64,000 nt of DNA, taken from NCBI GenBank assembly GCA_963970005.1, contig CAXAMN010004224.1:221108-285107 (forward strand). Reading direction: 5' to 3'. A program made the translations under genes and the position numbers. Source of the DNA: Durusdinium trenchii. Lineage: Eukaryota; Sar; Dinophyceae; Suessiales; Symbiodiniaceae. A model generated the notes under the pieces. The model saw only the letters and a program-made list of their open reading frames with translations, was not told where the DNA came from and did not search any database. Positions 8,701-16,207 of the stretch are shown piece by piece; positions within the stretch are counted from its first letter, which is position 1; each line of letters starts with the position of its first letter.

Positions 8701-10545
8701 TTTGATGGAGTCCAAGTTGGGTCTTGTATCAATTTGCAACTGTTGCCTGCACACCGACAACCGGTATGCAGCTTGCGCACCAGACTTGGCAATGGCGTCC
8801 GAAGCCCGAGTCAAAACACCTGCCAAGATGACAGGGTCTGGCAACATCACCGCCAGCTCTTGAGCCCGATTCCACCATCTCCGCCATTGACGCAGGTTCT
8901 GCGCCAGTTCAACCATAGAGCCCGTAGTTTTGAGCTCCGTCAAAAACCGGATGAGAGTGACCCTCTCACCTTGTCCGCCAGGTTGAAACTTGACGAACAG
9001 CGTGAACAACAAATGGGTCACGCTCAGCTTCCTCGCAGCCACAGCCTCCGCCTTGATGTTGTCGGGGACCGCCTGCAACAACAAACTGGTCATCCTCCTT
9101 TCGGTCCTAGGCCACCTTGTAGCCGCCGATGAAGTGCCAGTGTCCAACCGAAGACGTTGAAGAGGATGCGAAGCCAACCATTGGGTATACAGCTCATCAA
9201 CACCCTTCAAGGTCACAGCCCACCATTCCTCCGCCGACACACTCACGTCCGCGATCAAAGGCTGGATCGTGGCTAACCAATCACCGAAGGACAGTGAACT
9301 GGCGTCCGAAGGAAGCGGAGGTAGATCCACACTGCGAAAGGTCTCATTGACCGATTCCTCACTGCCCCCACCCATAGGAGCACCACCAACCAGGCCAGGT
9401 CCATAGTTTCCGCCACCTCCACCACCATTGGGCGGTAGCCCGATAGCACCCCATCCACCTGGTCCAAGCTGAATTCCAGGGGGATATGGCCAAGGGAAAC
9501 ATACTCCAGGTCCGGTTCCTTGAACGGGTCCAGGTCCAGGAAGATTGCCTCCAGGAACAGGAACACCACCACTTGTCGTCATAGTTGAGGATGAAGCCAC
9601 CTGTGTTCCAGTCCCCGAAGGCTGCCTTGGTCCCCCGGTTTCCAGCACCTGCTGCTTCCCATCCCCTTGTGTTGCGCCTCCATTCTCCGCAGCCGTCTTG
9701 AACGAAGCATCGGAAGGCGGATTGCCTCCTCCCAACAGCTGTCGAACACCATCAGCAAAACGCTGTTCGGCATCACGAAGAACTCGTTGGCGAAGAAGTT
9801 CAACGGTTTCTCCCGCCTCTTGGCTTTGGCTCGGTGGGAGATTCATGGTCTCCTTGATCTTTTCCGCTGACCAAGGGTTGATAGGCGACTGTTGCCTCGA
9901 CATAGCACCCGCAGTCCCCACAGCTCGTCCAGGTAGTTCACCATCTTGTTCAGGTCCACGGCCAGGTCGAAGAGCTTGTTCAGGCTGAGGCCCCCCACGT
10001 TGGCGTTCTCGGTCACCAGGAGATAGCTCCAGCGTTCTGACTGGAGGTTCTTCCACCAACGCTCCTCCCTCACGTTCGCGACGTCCTGGAAGGATGGGCA
10101 TCTGCCCGGAAGCATCCAACTGTCCTCCAGGATGGAAGACCACAGGATATCCTTGCGGATATGGTCCCTGGAGCATTGGCCACCCAGGGATCTGCTCTCG
10201 CATTGGCGCCTGAGCCACATCCACCATCCCATGTTGTCCACCACCCAGAAGAGCTCCACCAGGTAGAGGAGGAAGTAGTCCGGCCAGCATGGTGCCCGGC
10301 GGTGGATCCAGCGCGAGCTGGCCACCCTCAGTTCCTGCGGCTCGAGGCTCTGTCCTCGCCCCCATTGGCTGTTTGTCCACCAAGGCTTGCTTCGTGCTCT
10401 TCACCAGCGCCGGTCTTCTCGAGCTGGGTTCCGCGCTTTGGGTCCGCCTGGCTGGCGTCTGCTCCGCGATGAGCTGGTCCAAACGCTCATCCGCGGTCAT
10501 CTGCCGCTCTTTCGAGGCTGCACGCCGTCTGCTCAGCATCGACAT
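5446..10545 (-). CDS. Copia Gag-Pol part 1: Gag, zinc fingers, protease, DNMT, integrase
   Basis: This 1699-codon frame starts with Met 17 bp inside the primer site. Residues 1-670 are a Pro/Gly/Gln-rich Gag. A CCCH finger follows (C679-X8-C688-X5-C694-X3-H698), then a retroviral-type knuckle (C708-X2-C711-X4-H716-X4-C721). The protease motif is LLDGGATH with D832, where most copia elements have DSGA/T. At about 1000-1200 lies a C5-methyltransferase-like domain: LHLFAG (F1007, motif I), GGPPCRTVS (C1065, motif IV nucleophile), LLESP (E1138, motif VI-like) and GHSKKKPTSLLTN near 1176-1192. The integrase has an N-terminal His/Cys region (THFRQGH, CRRC) and a DDE core D1313, D1468, E1504 with 35 residues between the last two. 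An acidic insert (VAEKD repeats) widens the gap between the first two Asp. The frame ends 25 residues after the G8 run, whereas pol continues in the +1 frame. Confidence 0.93.
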   Translation of the reverse strand: MSMLSRRRAASKERQMTADERLDQLIAEQTPARRTQSAEPSSRRPALVKSTKQALVDKQPMGARTEPRAAGTEGGQLALDPPPGTMLAGLLPPLPGGALLGGGQHGMVDVAQAPMREQIPGWPMLQGPYPQGYPVVFHPGGQLDASGQMPILPGRREREGGALVEEPPVRTLELSPGDRERQRGGPQPEQALRPGRGPEQDGELPGRAVGTAGAMSRQQSPINPWSAEKIKETMNLPPSQSQEAGETVELLRQRVLRDAEQRFADGVRQLLGGGNPPSDASFKTAAENGGATQGDGKQQVLETGGPRQPSGTGTQVASSSTMTTSGGVPVPGGNLPGPGPVQGTGPGVCFPWPYPPGIQLGPGGWGAIGLPPNGGGGGGNYGPGLVGGAPMGGGSEESVNETFRSVDLPPLPSDASSLSFGDWLATIQPLIADVSVSAEEWWAVTLKGVDELYTQWLASHPLQRLRLDTGTSSAATRWPRTERRMTSLLLQAVPDNIKAEAVAARKLSVTHLLFTLFVKFQPGGQGERVTLIRFLTELKTTGSMVELAQNLRQWRRWWNRAQELAVMLPDPVILAGVLTRASDAIAKSGAQAAYRLSVCRQQLQIDTRPNLDSIKTFAELLQAETEEQALGAGGIGGAGKTTVPFVKAAALGASSTTATSATGIAQESKAAGVEFKGDCRFWLSGKGCRRGDRCKFKHGTLSPKENRCFFCSGLNHTRRDCPYVKKEFGKEENVKVAKVRGEDSQPSSPEREPLKVKVEEATGASGKKTEAEAGSGVAGGPMPNKSDSIDTLMGEASALLKSLRSAKVKAIKLKFMDVGGNLDAGTALGLLDGGATHPLRQALPGELEKAERVHVELAHGSIMLHQDPVTGTLLSADAVEPIVPVRGLIELGYKMVWSRSGCAVEHPRKGKIVSRLREGCPVVLEEDALLLIREIEEVERKKHDDVYREENLEEELLTWWSQRFPEVPARIFRYMTEEHDFGGGALPWNRRQRRRLLAAKRVVLHLFAGEKADEWEELKKYDCEVITLDIMHNKSQDLHNPVLWAFLMRLARQGTLAAIIGGPPCRTVSRLRFRRPGPRPLRIRGAHRFGLPNLSVAEQRLADHDAALVIKQVGLYLATEEAKVEVGGPKGTTGFLLESPADPAKMVGDGGRMPSFWSWPEVLGLLEEESMGMVTLDQGAVGHSKKKPTSLLTNMPGMMELHGLRARGDDEPLPDDLQASIQASKSWSLWAPGLRAAIKESLRCMLEQGAAQQRKIAKLSQREKDMWATHFRQGHRPFRRDCRRCIEQAGTQKPHRRRGDTQRMSSAWSVAVDIVGPLSMTRDGASGRVVRYAMIAVALVPDFNAVAEDDVAEKDVAEKDVAAKDGAEGQHDEKVPTPKEDPTPEQVEAPEPGEDVGVMEEEQDIMDPAHDYDFEAELQKCQRGVPLKHVTCMEVLESRAKAEVIVGLQKLITKYKAMGVAVNRLHTDRAKELISKQVEAWCSRWGIVQTSTGGDDPAANGHVEAEVNQVKRRARLLLAQHECAGQLWPSAMRYAVEERRRRQLEELGVPTLPMLPFYATVYVKAKKWHKEGGLMAPFVKGRLMCPSPMMSDGWVVQAEDGKILHVREAVQPNTEAEDLRRELEDQQAQVRLQLEEEPRPGQPYHRMWGKQPLDGQPRLPQAGGQQGATMPTAGGDFFSFFNNSFGHSFGRSRSWGSCW
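5520..5527 (-). other. G8 homopolymer where pol changes frame
   Basis: On the minus strand eight consecutive G separate two good stretches: upstream the ORF1 frame (QGATMPTAGG) and downstream the +1 frame (TSSPSSTTALG) look coding, while the alternative frames do not. Removing one G would fuse the ORFs. It may be a mutation, an assembly error or a +1 shift site. Confidence 0.75.
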
Positions 10546-10561
10546 GGCGAGCTACGACCGC

Positions 10562-10577
10562 TTGGGCTCATAACCCA
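10562..10577 (-). promoter_or_regulatory. Primer-binding site matching the initiator tRNA-Met anticodon arm
   Basis: Next to the 5' LTR the plus strand reads TTGGGCTCATAACCCA. GGGCTCATAACCC is the anticodon stem-loop (anticodon CAT) of eukaryotic initiator tRNA-Met, identical to the yeast version as I recall it. The minus strand is therefore complementary to an internal tRNA part, not to the 3' CCA end. Drosophila copia is known to prime from a 5' half of initiator tRNA cut in this arm. This is not a tRNA gene. Confidence 0.85.
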
Positions 10578-10692
10578 TGCTTCACAGAAAGCGGTCTTTG
10601 TTTTCTTGAGCCAAACACGAAGGCAGTTAAGCCTGGTTTAGTGTACCTAGTTGTACACTTCTCGTTTTGTGCGTCCTGTTTCAAGATCCGCA
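10576..10692 (-). repeat. 5' LTR of the copia element (117 bp)
   Basis: This is the second LTR copy, identical to 1635-1751. As the 5' LTR on the minus strand it must carry promoter and transcription start within 117 bp; I see no TATA-like motif, which is common in dinoflagellates. Confidence 0.93.
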
Positions 10693-10697
10693 AAAAC
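10693..10697. repeat. Target-site duplication, high-coordinate copy (AAAAC)
   Basis: AAAAC directly follows the LTR and matches 1630-1634. Confidence 0.8.
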
Positions 10698-10963
10698 AAT
10701 CATGATGCGCCTTGTCTTTTCTTTTTCATCATGCATCCGCCAGCTGCTACAGTGAAACACTGATGTCACATGTCCCCAAAGTACCCTGGATATTTGCTGC
10801 TGCACTGGATTTGCTGCTGCGCCCCGCCGATCCCGCAACAAAAACACGGCCTATGACAGAGGATGTTCGGTCTGACCGACCTGGGATGTTCGGCCTGCTC
10901 ATAGCTCTTAGCTTCGACTGACCAGACTGACCAAGTGGTCGACCCGGTGGTCGACCCGCTCGC

Positions 10964-11095
10964 ATGGCCCGTTGGCTCTATGGATCGAACGAGGCGAAGA
11001 AGAACGAGAAGCTGCAGCTGAGCATGGCCCAGCTGGGAGCGGACGTGAAGCGCAGCTTGCTGGTGGCAGTGCCCGAAGCTTTACCCACAGGCAGG
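10964..11095 (+). CDS. Putative first exon, unknown protein
   Basis: Opens with ATG and reads MARWLYGSNEAKKNEKLQLS followed by a regular amphipathic stretch (MAQLGADVKRSLLVAVPEAL) for 44 codons. It ends at the donor-like GTGAGG with phase 0. No family recognised. It lies 270 bp beyond the retrotransposon; the intervening 10698-10963 holds nothing I can name. Confidence 0.45.
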
Positions 11096-11568
11096 GTGAG
11101 GATGGGAGACATGCTTGGAGACACAAATGGAGTTGAAGATGGGAGGCATCCATCTTCAGATGGTTCCAATAGAAAGGGCCTCAGTGATGAAGAAGTGCAA
11201 TGTTTCGACATTTGACATTTTGGTCTTGCCATGTCTGGAGAAATGTGTTCCTCTTCTGCCCAGAGACCCCTTTCAAGATTTGGGATTTCCCACTCTGCGT
11301 ATCCTACCCAGCTTCAAATCTGGTATCCCACTTTTGTAGGAGTTTGCAAGAGGCTTCAAACGCCTCAAACTGGACCGGTGTTTCTCCTACTTGTAGCTGT
11401 TGAAAGAAACTATCCAGCGTCAGAATGAACGATTCATTTTCTCTTCCACAAAGAAGGCCCTCCCCTTGTCCTACAGTTCCTACACCCTTGGGCAGTTTGA
11501 CCTGGCCGCCCCACGGATTCAAGCCAACTGAAGTCAACGAGACTTGAGTCAACGGACTTTTGCCTCAG

Positions 11569-11715
11569 GCACGCATCCATGCAAGTTCTTCAGCCTCATC
11601 ACTGGGTGTCCGGAAGCCAACTTGACCATCCACGGAGCGTTGGACGACTACTACTGCATTGCGGCTCGGAGATTGCGTGACCCGTTGCGGCTGGAGCGTG
11701 TGTGGTGGCTGGGAG
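11569..11715 (+). CDS. Putative internal exon, unknown protein
   Basis: Follows the acceptor TGCCTCAG and reads THPCKFFSLITGCPEANLTI then HGALDDYYCIAARRLRDP, open to a GTGTTT donor. The CKFFSLITGCPE part resembles the exon at 49043 (LFSLNVHPNDM), so they may share a small domain. Function unknown. Confidence 0.4.
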
Positions 11716-12550
11716 GTGTTTTCAGGAGAAAAGGGAACTATGCCTGGAGCTTCCAAAATCGGGACACCTCCTGCCTGGAGATCCATAAATGCCGGCGGCT
11801 TCCAGCCAGGTGACACCCATTTCGGAAGCTGCTGGTAGGAAGCTTCCGCATGGTCGTTGGATTTTCGGTGACTCACTTGCGACGACTTCCGGTGGAAGGC
11901 AATTACTGTAAGATATAGAGATCCGCCCACCATTCCAAGAGTGGGGCCCAGGGTATCCCAGGGTGCTTGGAAAGAGCTTGGTTGGTCATGCCAGCTGCTC
12001 TTGAAGGATTGTCGGATGCTTTAATTAAGGTCGAACAAATGGTGACCATGTTGGGAGATTCGATTTCAAAGGGTGTTGCTTTCCACTTTGGCTTCCGAGT
12101 TTTGGGGCATATTCATGGCAGTGGAGTTCGAGTCTTCGAGACATTCACTTCCAGGATAGAGACTCCAGGAACCTGCAGTGTCCGACTCCAGGAACTTCAG
12201 CCACCAACTTCCGTCGAGGCGAACGGGGCGAACGGGGGGGCTTACAGCGCGAAGCGGGGCGCCGGAGGGCGCCGGTTCGCTCGGACACGGACGCAAGAGA
12301 TGGACACTTCGGTGACTCACTTCAGCGTGAGATCTCGCAATACATATAAGAACCATGGAAAAACTGGCATCTTTATGCGATATATAAAGCATGGTATACG
12401 GTATACATGTTTTCTTTTTGGGGGTAGTGATCAAATGTTTGGCTGCTCTTGATATTCCAGACACTCCATGTACGGAATATATGACAAGAAATAGGCTCCT
12501 TGATATCACCCCAACTGATCGGCATATGTTCAATACATGTGGTGTTTGGG
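11716..12550. other. Gene-free stretch
   Basis: No supported exon. A plus-strand frame at 11967-12452 and a minus frame at 12066-12572 overlap each other and show no family features. I read it as intron or intergenic DNA. Confidence 0.4.
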
Positions 12551-12836
12551 TACTGAAATGGTGAAGCTCCACCAGATGGGCATCAAACTTGGTGATCCAG
12601 GTTCTTATTCACACGGTCCGGCGCGAACCGTTGGTGAAGCTCTTTGGGTGAGCAGCTAGGTGGAGCTAGGTGAAGCTGGGGGTTTGTGGCGGGATGGATA
12701 GGAATCGGATGGAAATCTTGTAGAATTCAACCAGTAGGATCTTAAGGTAAGCCCCCCTGCTTCAGCACTTTGCTGCTTTGACTCAGCGATTCCTTTTCAT
12801 TGGATTTCAAGGGGAGGTATTTTTTTGGATGCCGAT
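12551..12836 (+). repeat. Tandem segmental duplication, copy 1
   Basis: About 285 bp from TACTGAAATGGTGAAG to GGATGCCG recur about 770 bp later at 13318-13612 with scattered substitutions and small indels. The copy includes intron-like DNA upstream of the Lys-rich exon. Confidence 0.85.
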
Positions 12837-13129
12837 TTGAAGGAGCCAATCTGAGGGAGTCTGTGTTTTCTTCAATAGGCGTAGTGCTTCACTCGATAAA
12901 CCATGTGAGGGCATTGAATGTTGAAAGCGGGAAGTAGAACGCTTGAAGAATGCTGGTGCCAGCCAGTCCCCTGCATTTGTGTGTTCCAGTAACCCTGTCA
13001 ACCTGTGATACCGGTATGGCCGTGGAAAAAGGACACTCGACCAGTCTACCCATTGAGCGATCGGGAGTCCCTCTATTAAACTCCACACCCGTGTGAATTG
13101 ATCTCATGTTGCAGCCATCTCGTGCACAG

Positions 13130-13177
13130 GAGAAGCATGACGAGGTTTCGAGTGAGGAAAGTTCTGGCTCTAGCCAG
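13130..13177 (+). CDS. Small acidic/Ser exon of a KEKE-type gene
   Basis: Between acceptor GTGCACAG and donor GTGCGA (phase 0 both sides) it encodes EKHDEVSSEESSGSSQ. The following small exons have similar charged composition, which suggests one gene with a low-complexity charged region. Confidence 0.5.
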
Positions 13178-13231
13178 GTGCGATATCTGCGAGACAGTTC
13201 CTGTTGAACTGTTAGTTTGGCCACTTGCCAG

Positions 13232-13288
13232 GTGGAGAAGAAAGAGAAGAAAGAGAAGAAGAACAAGATGGACAATGACAAAAACAAG
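13232..13288 (+). CDS. Lys/Glu-rich exon, copy 1
   Basis: Acceptor TTGCCAG, then VEKKEKKEKKNKMDNDKNK (19 codons) up to a GA-type donor GAAAG, phase 0. It is duplicated at 13623. Alternating Lys and Glu resemble KEKE motifs of nuclear or chaperone-interacting proteins; the exact function cannot be told. Confidence 0.5.
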
Positions 13289-13317
13289 GAAAGAAAGTTT
13301 GGCATGGAGTGCATGGG

Positions 13318-13612
13318 TACTGAAATGGTGAAGATCCACCAGATGAGCATCAAACTTGGTGATCCAGGTTTTTATTCACACGGTCTGGCGCGAACCGTTG
13401 GTGAAGCTCTTTGGGTGAGCAGCTAGGTGGAGCTAGGTGAAGCTGGGGGTTTGTGGCGGGATGATCATCCCGGATGGATACAAATAAGATGGATCGAAGT
13501 CATATAGAACTCAACCAGTAGGATCTTGAGGTAAGCCCCTGCTTCAGTACATTGCTTTGACTCAGCGATTCCTTTTCATTCAATTTCAGGGGGAGGTATT
13601 TGTTGGATGCCG
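13318..13612 (+). repeat. Tandem segmental duplication, copy 2, cut by the gap
   Basis: Matches 12551-12836 and then runs into the N gap. After the gap the sequence resumes at the equivalent of 13233, so about 400 bp of this copy's expected length (12837-13232 equivalent) is replaced by ten N. Confidence 0.85.
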
Positions 13613-13622
13613 NNNNNNNNNN
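13613..13622. other. Assembly gap (10 N)
   Basis: Ten N. From the neighbouring duplicate copy the true missing length is expected near 400 bp, so the N count is a placeholder. Confidence 0.98.
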
Positions 13623-13678
13623 TGGAGAAGAAAGAGAAGAAAGAGAAGAAGAACAAGATGGACAATGACCAAAACAAG
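13623..13678 (+). CDS. Lys/Glu-rich exon, copy 2 (first base lost in gap)
   Basis: Differs from 13233-13288 by only one visible base (Asn-Asp-Gln where copy 1 has Asn-Asp-Lys). Same frame and the same GA-type donor, so the exon seems duplicated with its flanking introns. Confidence 0.45.
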
Positions 13679-13771
13679 GAAAGAAAGAAGGCTTTCCGTG
13701 CGTTTTCCGTGCGTATCTGACCATCAAGTGTTTGACTACTGGTCCTGACTCGTTGGTCGGATGCCACGCAG

Positions 13772-13894
13772 GAGAAAAAGAAGGACGATGACGACAGTGG
13801 TGAAGAGAAGGAGAAAAAGGACCCATCGATGTATTTGGTCGAGAACGAGGGTGATGACCCAACTGCCCCGCTGCGTGATGACCCAGTCCTTTAG
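13772..13894 (+). CDS. Charged exon of the KEKE-type gene
   Basis: After acceptor CCACGCAG it reads EKKKDDDDSGEEKEKKDPSM then YLVENEGDDPTAPLRDDPVL and a stop. It may instead splice at GTCGAG after YL or within GAGGGTGATG. Strongly biased, low-complexity charge pattern in one frame only. Confidence 0.5.
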   Translation, partial: EKKKDDDDSGEEKEKKDPSMYLVENEGDDPTAPLRDDPVL

Positions 13895-13992
13895 AAGTGA
13901 GTGTGAGAGTTACTTGCTTTTGCGTTTGGGGTTCCAGATTGGTCTCCCCACAAAGGCTGCGTCTCACGGGGGGTAGCACAGCGATTGGCCAG

Positions 13993-14061
13993 GAAAAGAG
14001 GGAGAGGAAAGAGAAGAAGGAGAGTGATAAAGAACAGCAGGAGAAGAAAGAGACAAAGAAG
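13993..14061 (+). CDS. Lys/Glu-rich exon of the KEKE-type gene
   Basis: Acceptor TTGGCCAG, then EKRERKEKKESDKEQQEKKE and TKK, 23 codons, to a GA-type donor GACTGC, phase 0. The frame stays open to 14187, so exon and intron limits are not certain. Confidence 0.45.
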
Positions 14062-14148
14062 GACTGCGACACTACCCTATCCTCCTTCCAGAGCCGTGAG
14101 CCAATTGGGAGACCCCAGAAACACCAACTCGGTTCCATCGATGCGCAG

Positions 14149-14172
14149 GAGAGGTCTGAGAAGAAGAAGAAG
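14149..14172 (+). CDS. Very small Lys-rich exon
   Basis: Acceptor GATGCGCAG, eight codons ERSEKKKK, then GC-type donor GCGCGG in phase 0. Same composition and phase as the preceding exons. Confidence 0.35.
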
Positions 14173-14522
14173 GCGCGGCGAATGTGAGTCGACCATGCCC
14201 GTTTGGTTGGGCGGACGCAGCCACTGGAACTTCGGAACGTGCAGCCACTGAAGCGACGAAACCACCCCTTTTTTGCTTGCCTCCTGCCCGGTCGACGGTC
14301 GCTGGGAATTGGTGGGCCCGGACGGTGTCTTTGCGTTGTCTGCATATCTTCAATCAAACTCATTACAGAGTGGTGTCCGCTCCTTCAGAATCCTGGCCTT
14401 TCGGCGCCTTTCGGCTTTGCTTCAGGTCCGGACCCCAAAAAGCGTCTCGCTGGGGTTCTTCGCTTGGCGGTTGGTATACCCCAAACGTGTGCCCGGATGA
14501 AGCCGACGTGACCGTCGGCCAG

Positions 14523-14660
14523 CTCCGCTGAACTCCCACCCTTCGGCCGCCTCAAGCAGCAACCCGCCGCTCGTTCGTTCGGCACCCTGGAGCGCCGGCT
14601 CCAAGACCAGATCCGATCCGAGTTCGCTATGGCGGACGTTCGCTGTGGCGTTGACGGCAG
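14523..14660 (+). CDS. Putative internal exon, unknown protein
   Basis: After GGCCAG the frame reads AELPPFGRLKQQPAARSF then GTLERRLQDQIRSEFAMADV, regular helical composition, ending GVDG before a GC- or GA-type donor. No family recognised. The long minus-strand frame over it is its shadow. A 12-bp repeat (GGAAGGTCCGTT) follows at about 14751-14776. Confidence 0.45.
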
Positions 14661-15943
14661 GAGAAGGATCTTTCAGACTCAACCACTGCATCTCCATCGA
14701 CCGAGCCTCGAAGCGAATTCCCACGCGGATGAAGTCCGTGGGAAGTCCGTTGGAAGGTCCGTTGGAAGGTCCGTTCCGTGGCGACATCCTCATGGCAGCA
14801 TCCTCAGCCATGGCAGTGTTCGACTTCGTCTTTCAAGTGGAGCTTTGATGAGCTTGGACTGGGACATAAGGCTCCGTTTGTAAGGCATGAAAGCAGGCGC
14901 TTTCATCCGTTTCAGCTGCTGTGGGTGGATGGACCCAACCCTTTTTTTCGGATCCCCCTGTCCCGGAGATGACTCGCCTTCCAGTCTCGGACAGTCTCGC
15001 CAAGTGGTCAGAATCGCAGATTCTGGACCTTTTGGGGTCAAAGCATTCCAAATCTTTTGATGTTTCGCAGTCTTCCACTTTTTTGACACATGGAGTTTCA
15101 CTTCGGAGTCCCGGGCCGCGACGCTGTCGCATACAGCGTCGCATGATGTCGACAGCTCGATTTCAGGATCTCATGCCGTGTGACATTCATCAGCAGTTGC
15201 ACATCTTCAATCAACTGACCCGTGGAAAAGCGGCCTGCCCCCTGCAGATAGGCTGGGCTCGCCACCGGCTCACGAGGGGAGGGGATTCAGGGCCTCCAAG
15301 AATCATTGGCCGAAGCTTCTAGAAGCTTCTACTACGTTGCCACATACCTAGGAAAAGGTGCCCATTCTGAATTGTGCTCATTCAATCTGGAGTCTATTTT
15401 GATGTTTTCAGCCGAAGAGGTTCAGGCGTTGATGTGGCGCACTGGACCAATTACCCCCATGCAGCGTTTGGAGCATCATGATTTGCCATCTCTCTCGGTC
15501 GCACCCTACTCAGTCGCGCCCCGCGAACACCCACTGAGATGGCAGGCTTAATGAGTAAGGGGAGAAGACAGAGTCGGGAAAGCTACACCAGAGTCAGGAA
15601 ACCAGATCATTGAAGTCACCTTTTTATCGGAGTAGGCTATGACTCAAGAATCCAGGTACTTATGGAGGTAGTGGAAGGTGATCTATTTTAGTTTGGGGAG
15701 TGTTGCTGTAGTTCTTATAGTCCGTATGAGATCAACGTGACACGAACAGCCTATGACCCTATGAAGAATCAAGAAGACAGCGGTAGCAGGATGTGTAGCT
15801 TTGGACTATGTTTTTATGTATACATGGTTCTATGGGATATACATAAGTTCATATATAAATAAGTGCCCTTTTTCTAAGGCAAAAGTAGGATCGTTCCCCA
15901 GACAGCTGCAGGCTATAGGGGTTCTAACTTCTCAATGGTGTGG
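14661..15943. other. No supported gene
   Basis: Low-information plus frames only (for example 14921-15322). Nothing with family features, no long repeat noticed apart from the short 12-bp repeat at 14751-14776. Confidence 0.35.
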
Positions 15944-16207
15944 CTTTGGATCGGCGTTCTGGTTTTGCGGGTGCTGCTGCCGTGCTGATGCTGGTGCAGG
16001 CGCAGGTGCTGGCTCTGGATCGGCTTTTTGGTTTTGCAGGTGCTGCTGCCGTGCTGATGCAGGTGCAGGTGCAGGTGCTGGCTCTGGATCTGCGTTTTGG
16101 CTTTGCAGGCGCTGCTGCCGTGCTGATGCAGGTGCTGGCTGTAGATCGGCATTTTGGTTTTGCGAGTGCTAGTGCCGTGCTGGTGCAGGCGCTGGCTCTG
16201 GATCGCC
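15944..16207 (+). repeat. Minisatellite, units of 69, 69, 57 and 57 bp
   Basis: The anchor GGCTCTGGATCGGC (and variants) ends at 15951, 16020, 16089, 16146 and 16203, giving units of 69 and 57 bp, all multiples of three, differing by loss of 12 bp of GTGCAG-type sub-repeat. Frames stay open on both strands (for example FGFAGAAAVLMQV on plus), so ORFs here are repeat-driven and I do not call a gene. Confidence 0.85.

Larger units (their letters stand above)
1635..10692 (-). mobile_element. Complete Ty1/copia LTR retrotransposon with a DNMT domain
   Basis: This is a 9058-bp element read on the minus strand. It has 117-bp identical LTRs, 5-bp target duplications, a primer-binding site next to the 5' LTR (10562-10577), a purine tract next to the 3' LTR (1752-1763) and two large ORFs covering Gag, CCCH and CCHC zinc fingers, aspartic protease, a C5 DNA methyltransferase-like domain, integrase, reverse transcriptase and RNase H. 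Integrase before RT is the Ty1/copia order. Identical LTRs suggest recent insertion. The only obvious defect is a frame change at a G8 run (5520-5527), so it may be competent, may use +1 frameshifting, or may be inactivated by one base. Retrotransposons carrying a DNMT are established for dinoflagellates; assignment of this copy to that group is inference from motifs. Confidence 0.95.

Noticed and set aside
10562..10577. Possible tRNA-Met gene fragment
   Set aside because: Only the anticodon arm is present and it abuts the LTR, so it is the primer site, not a tRNA gene.
13500..14363. 287-codon minus-strand ORF
   Set aside because: It runs through the N gap and is the antisense of the Lys/Glu-rich plus exons.
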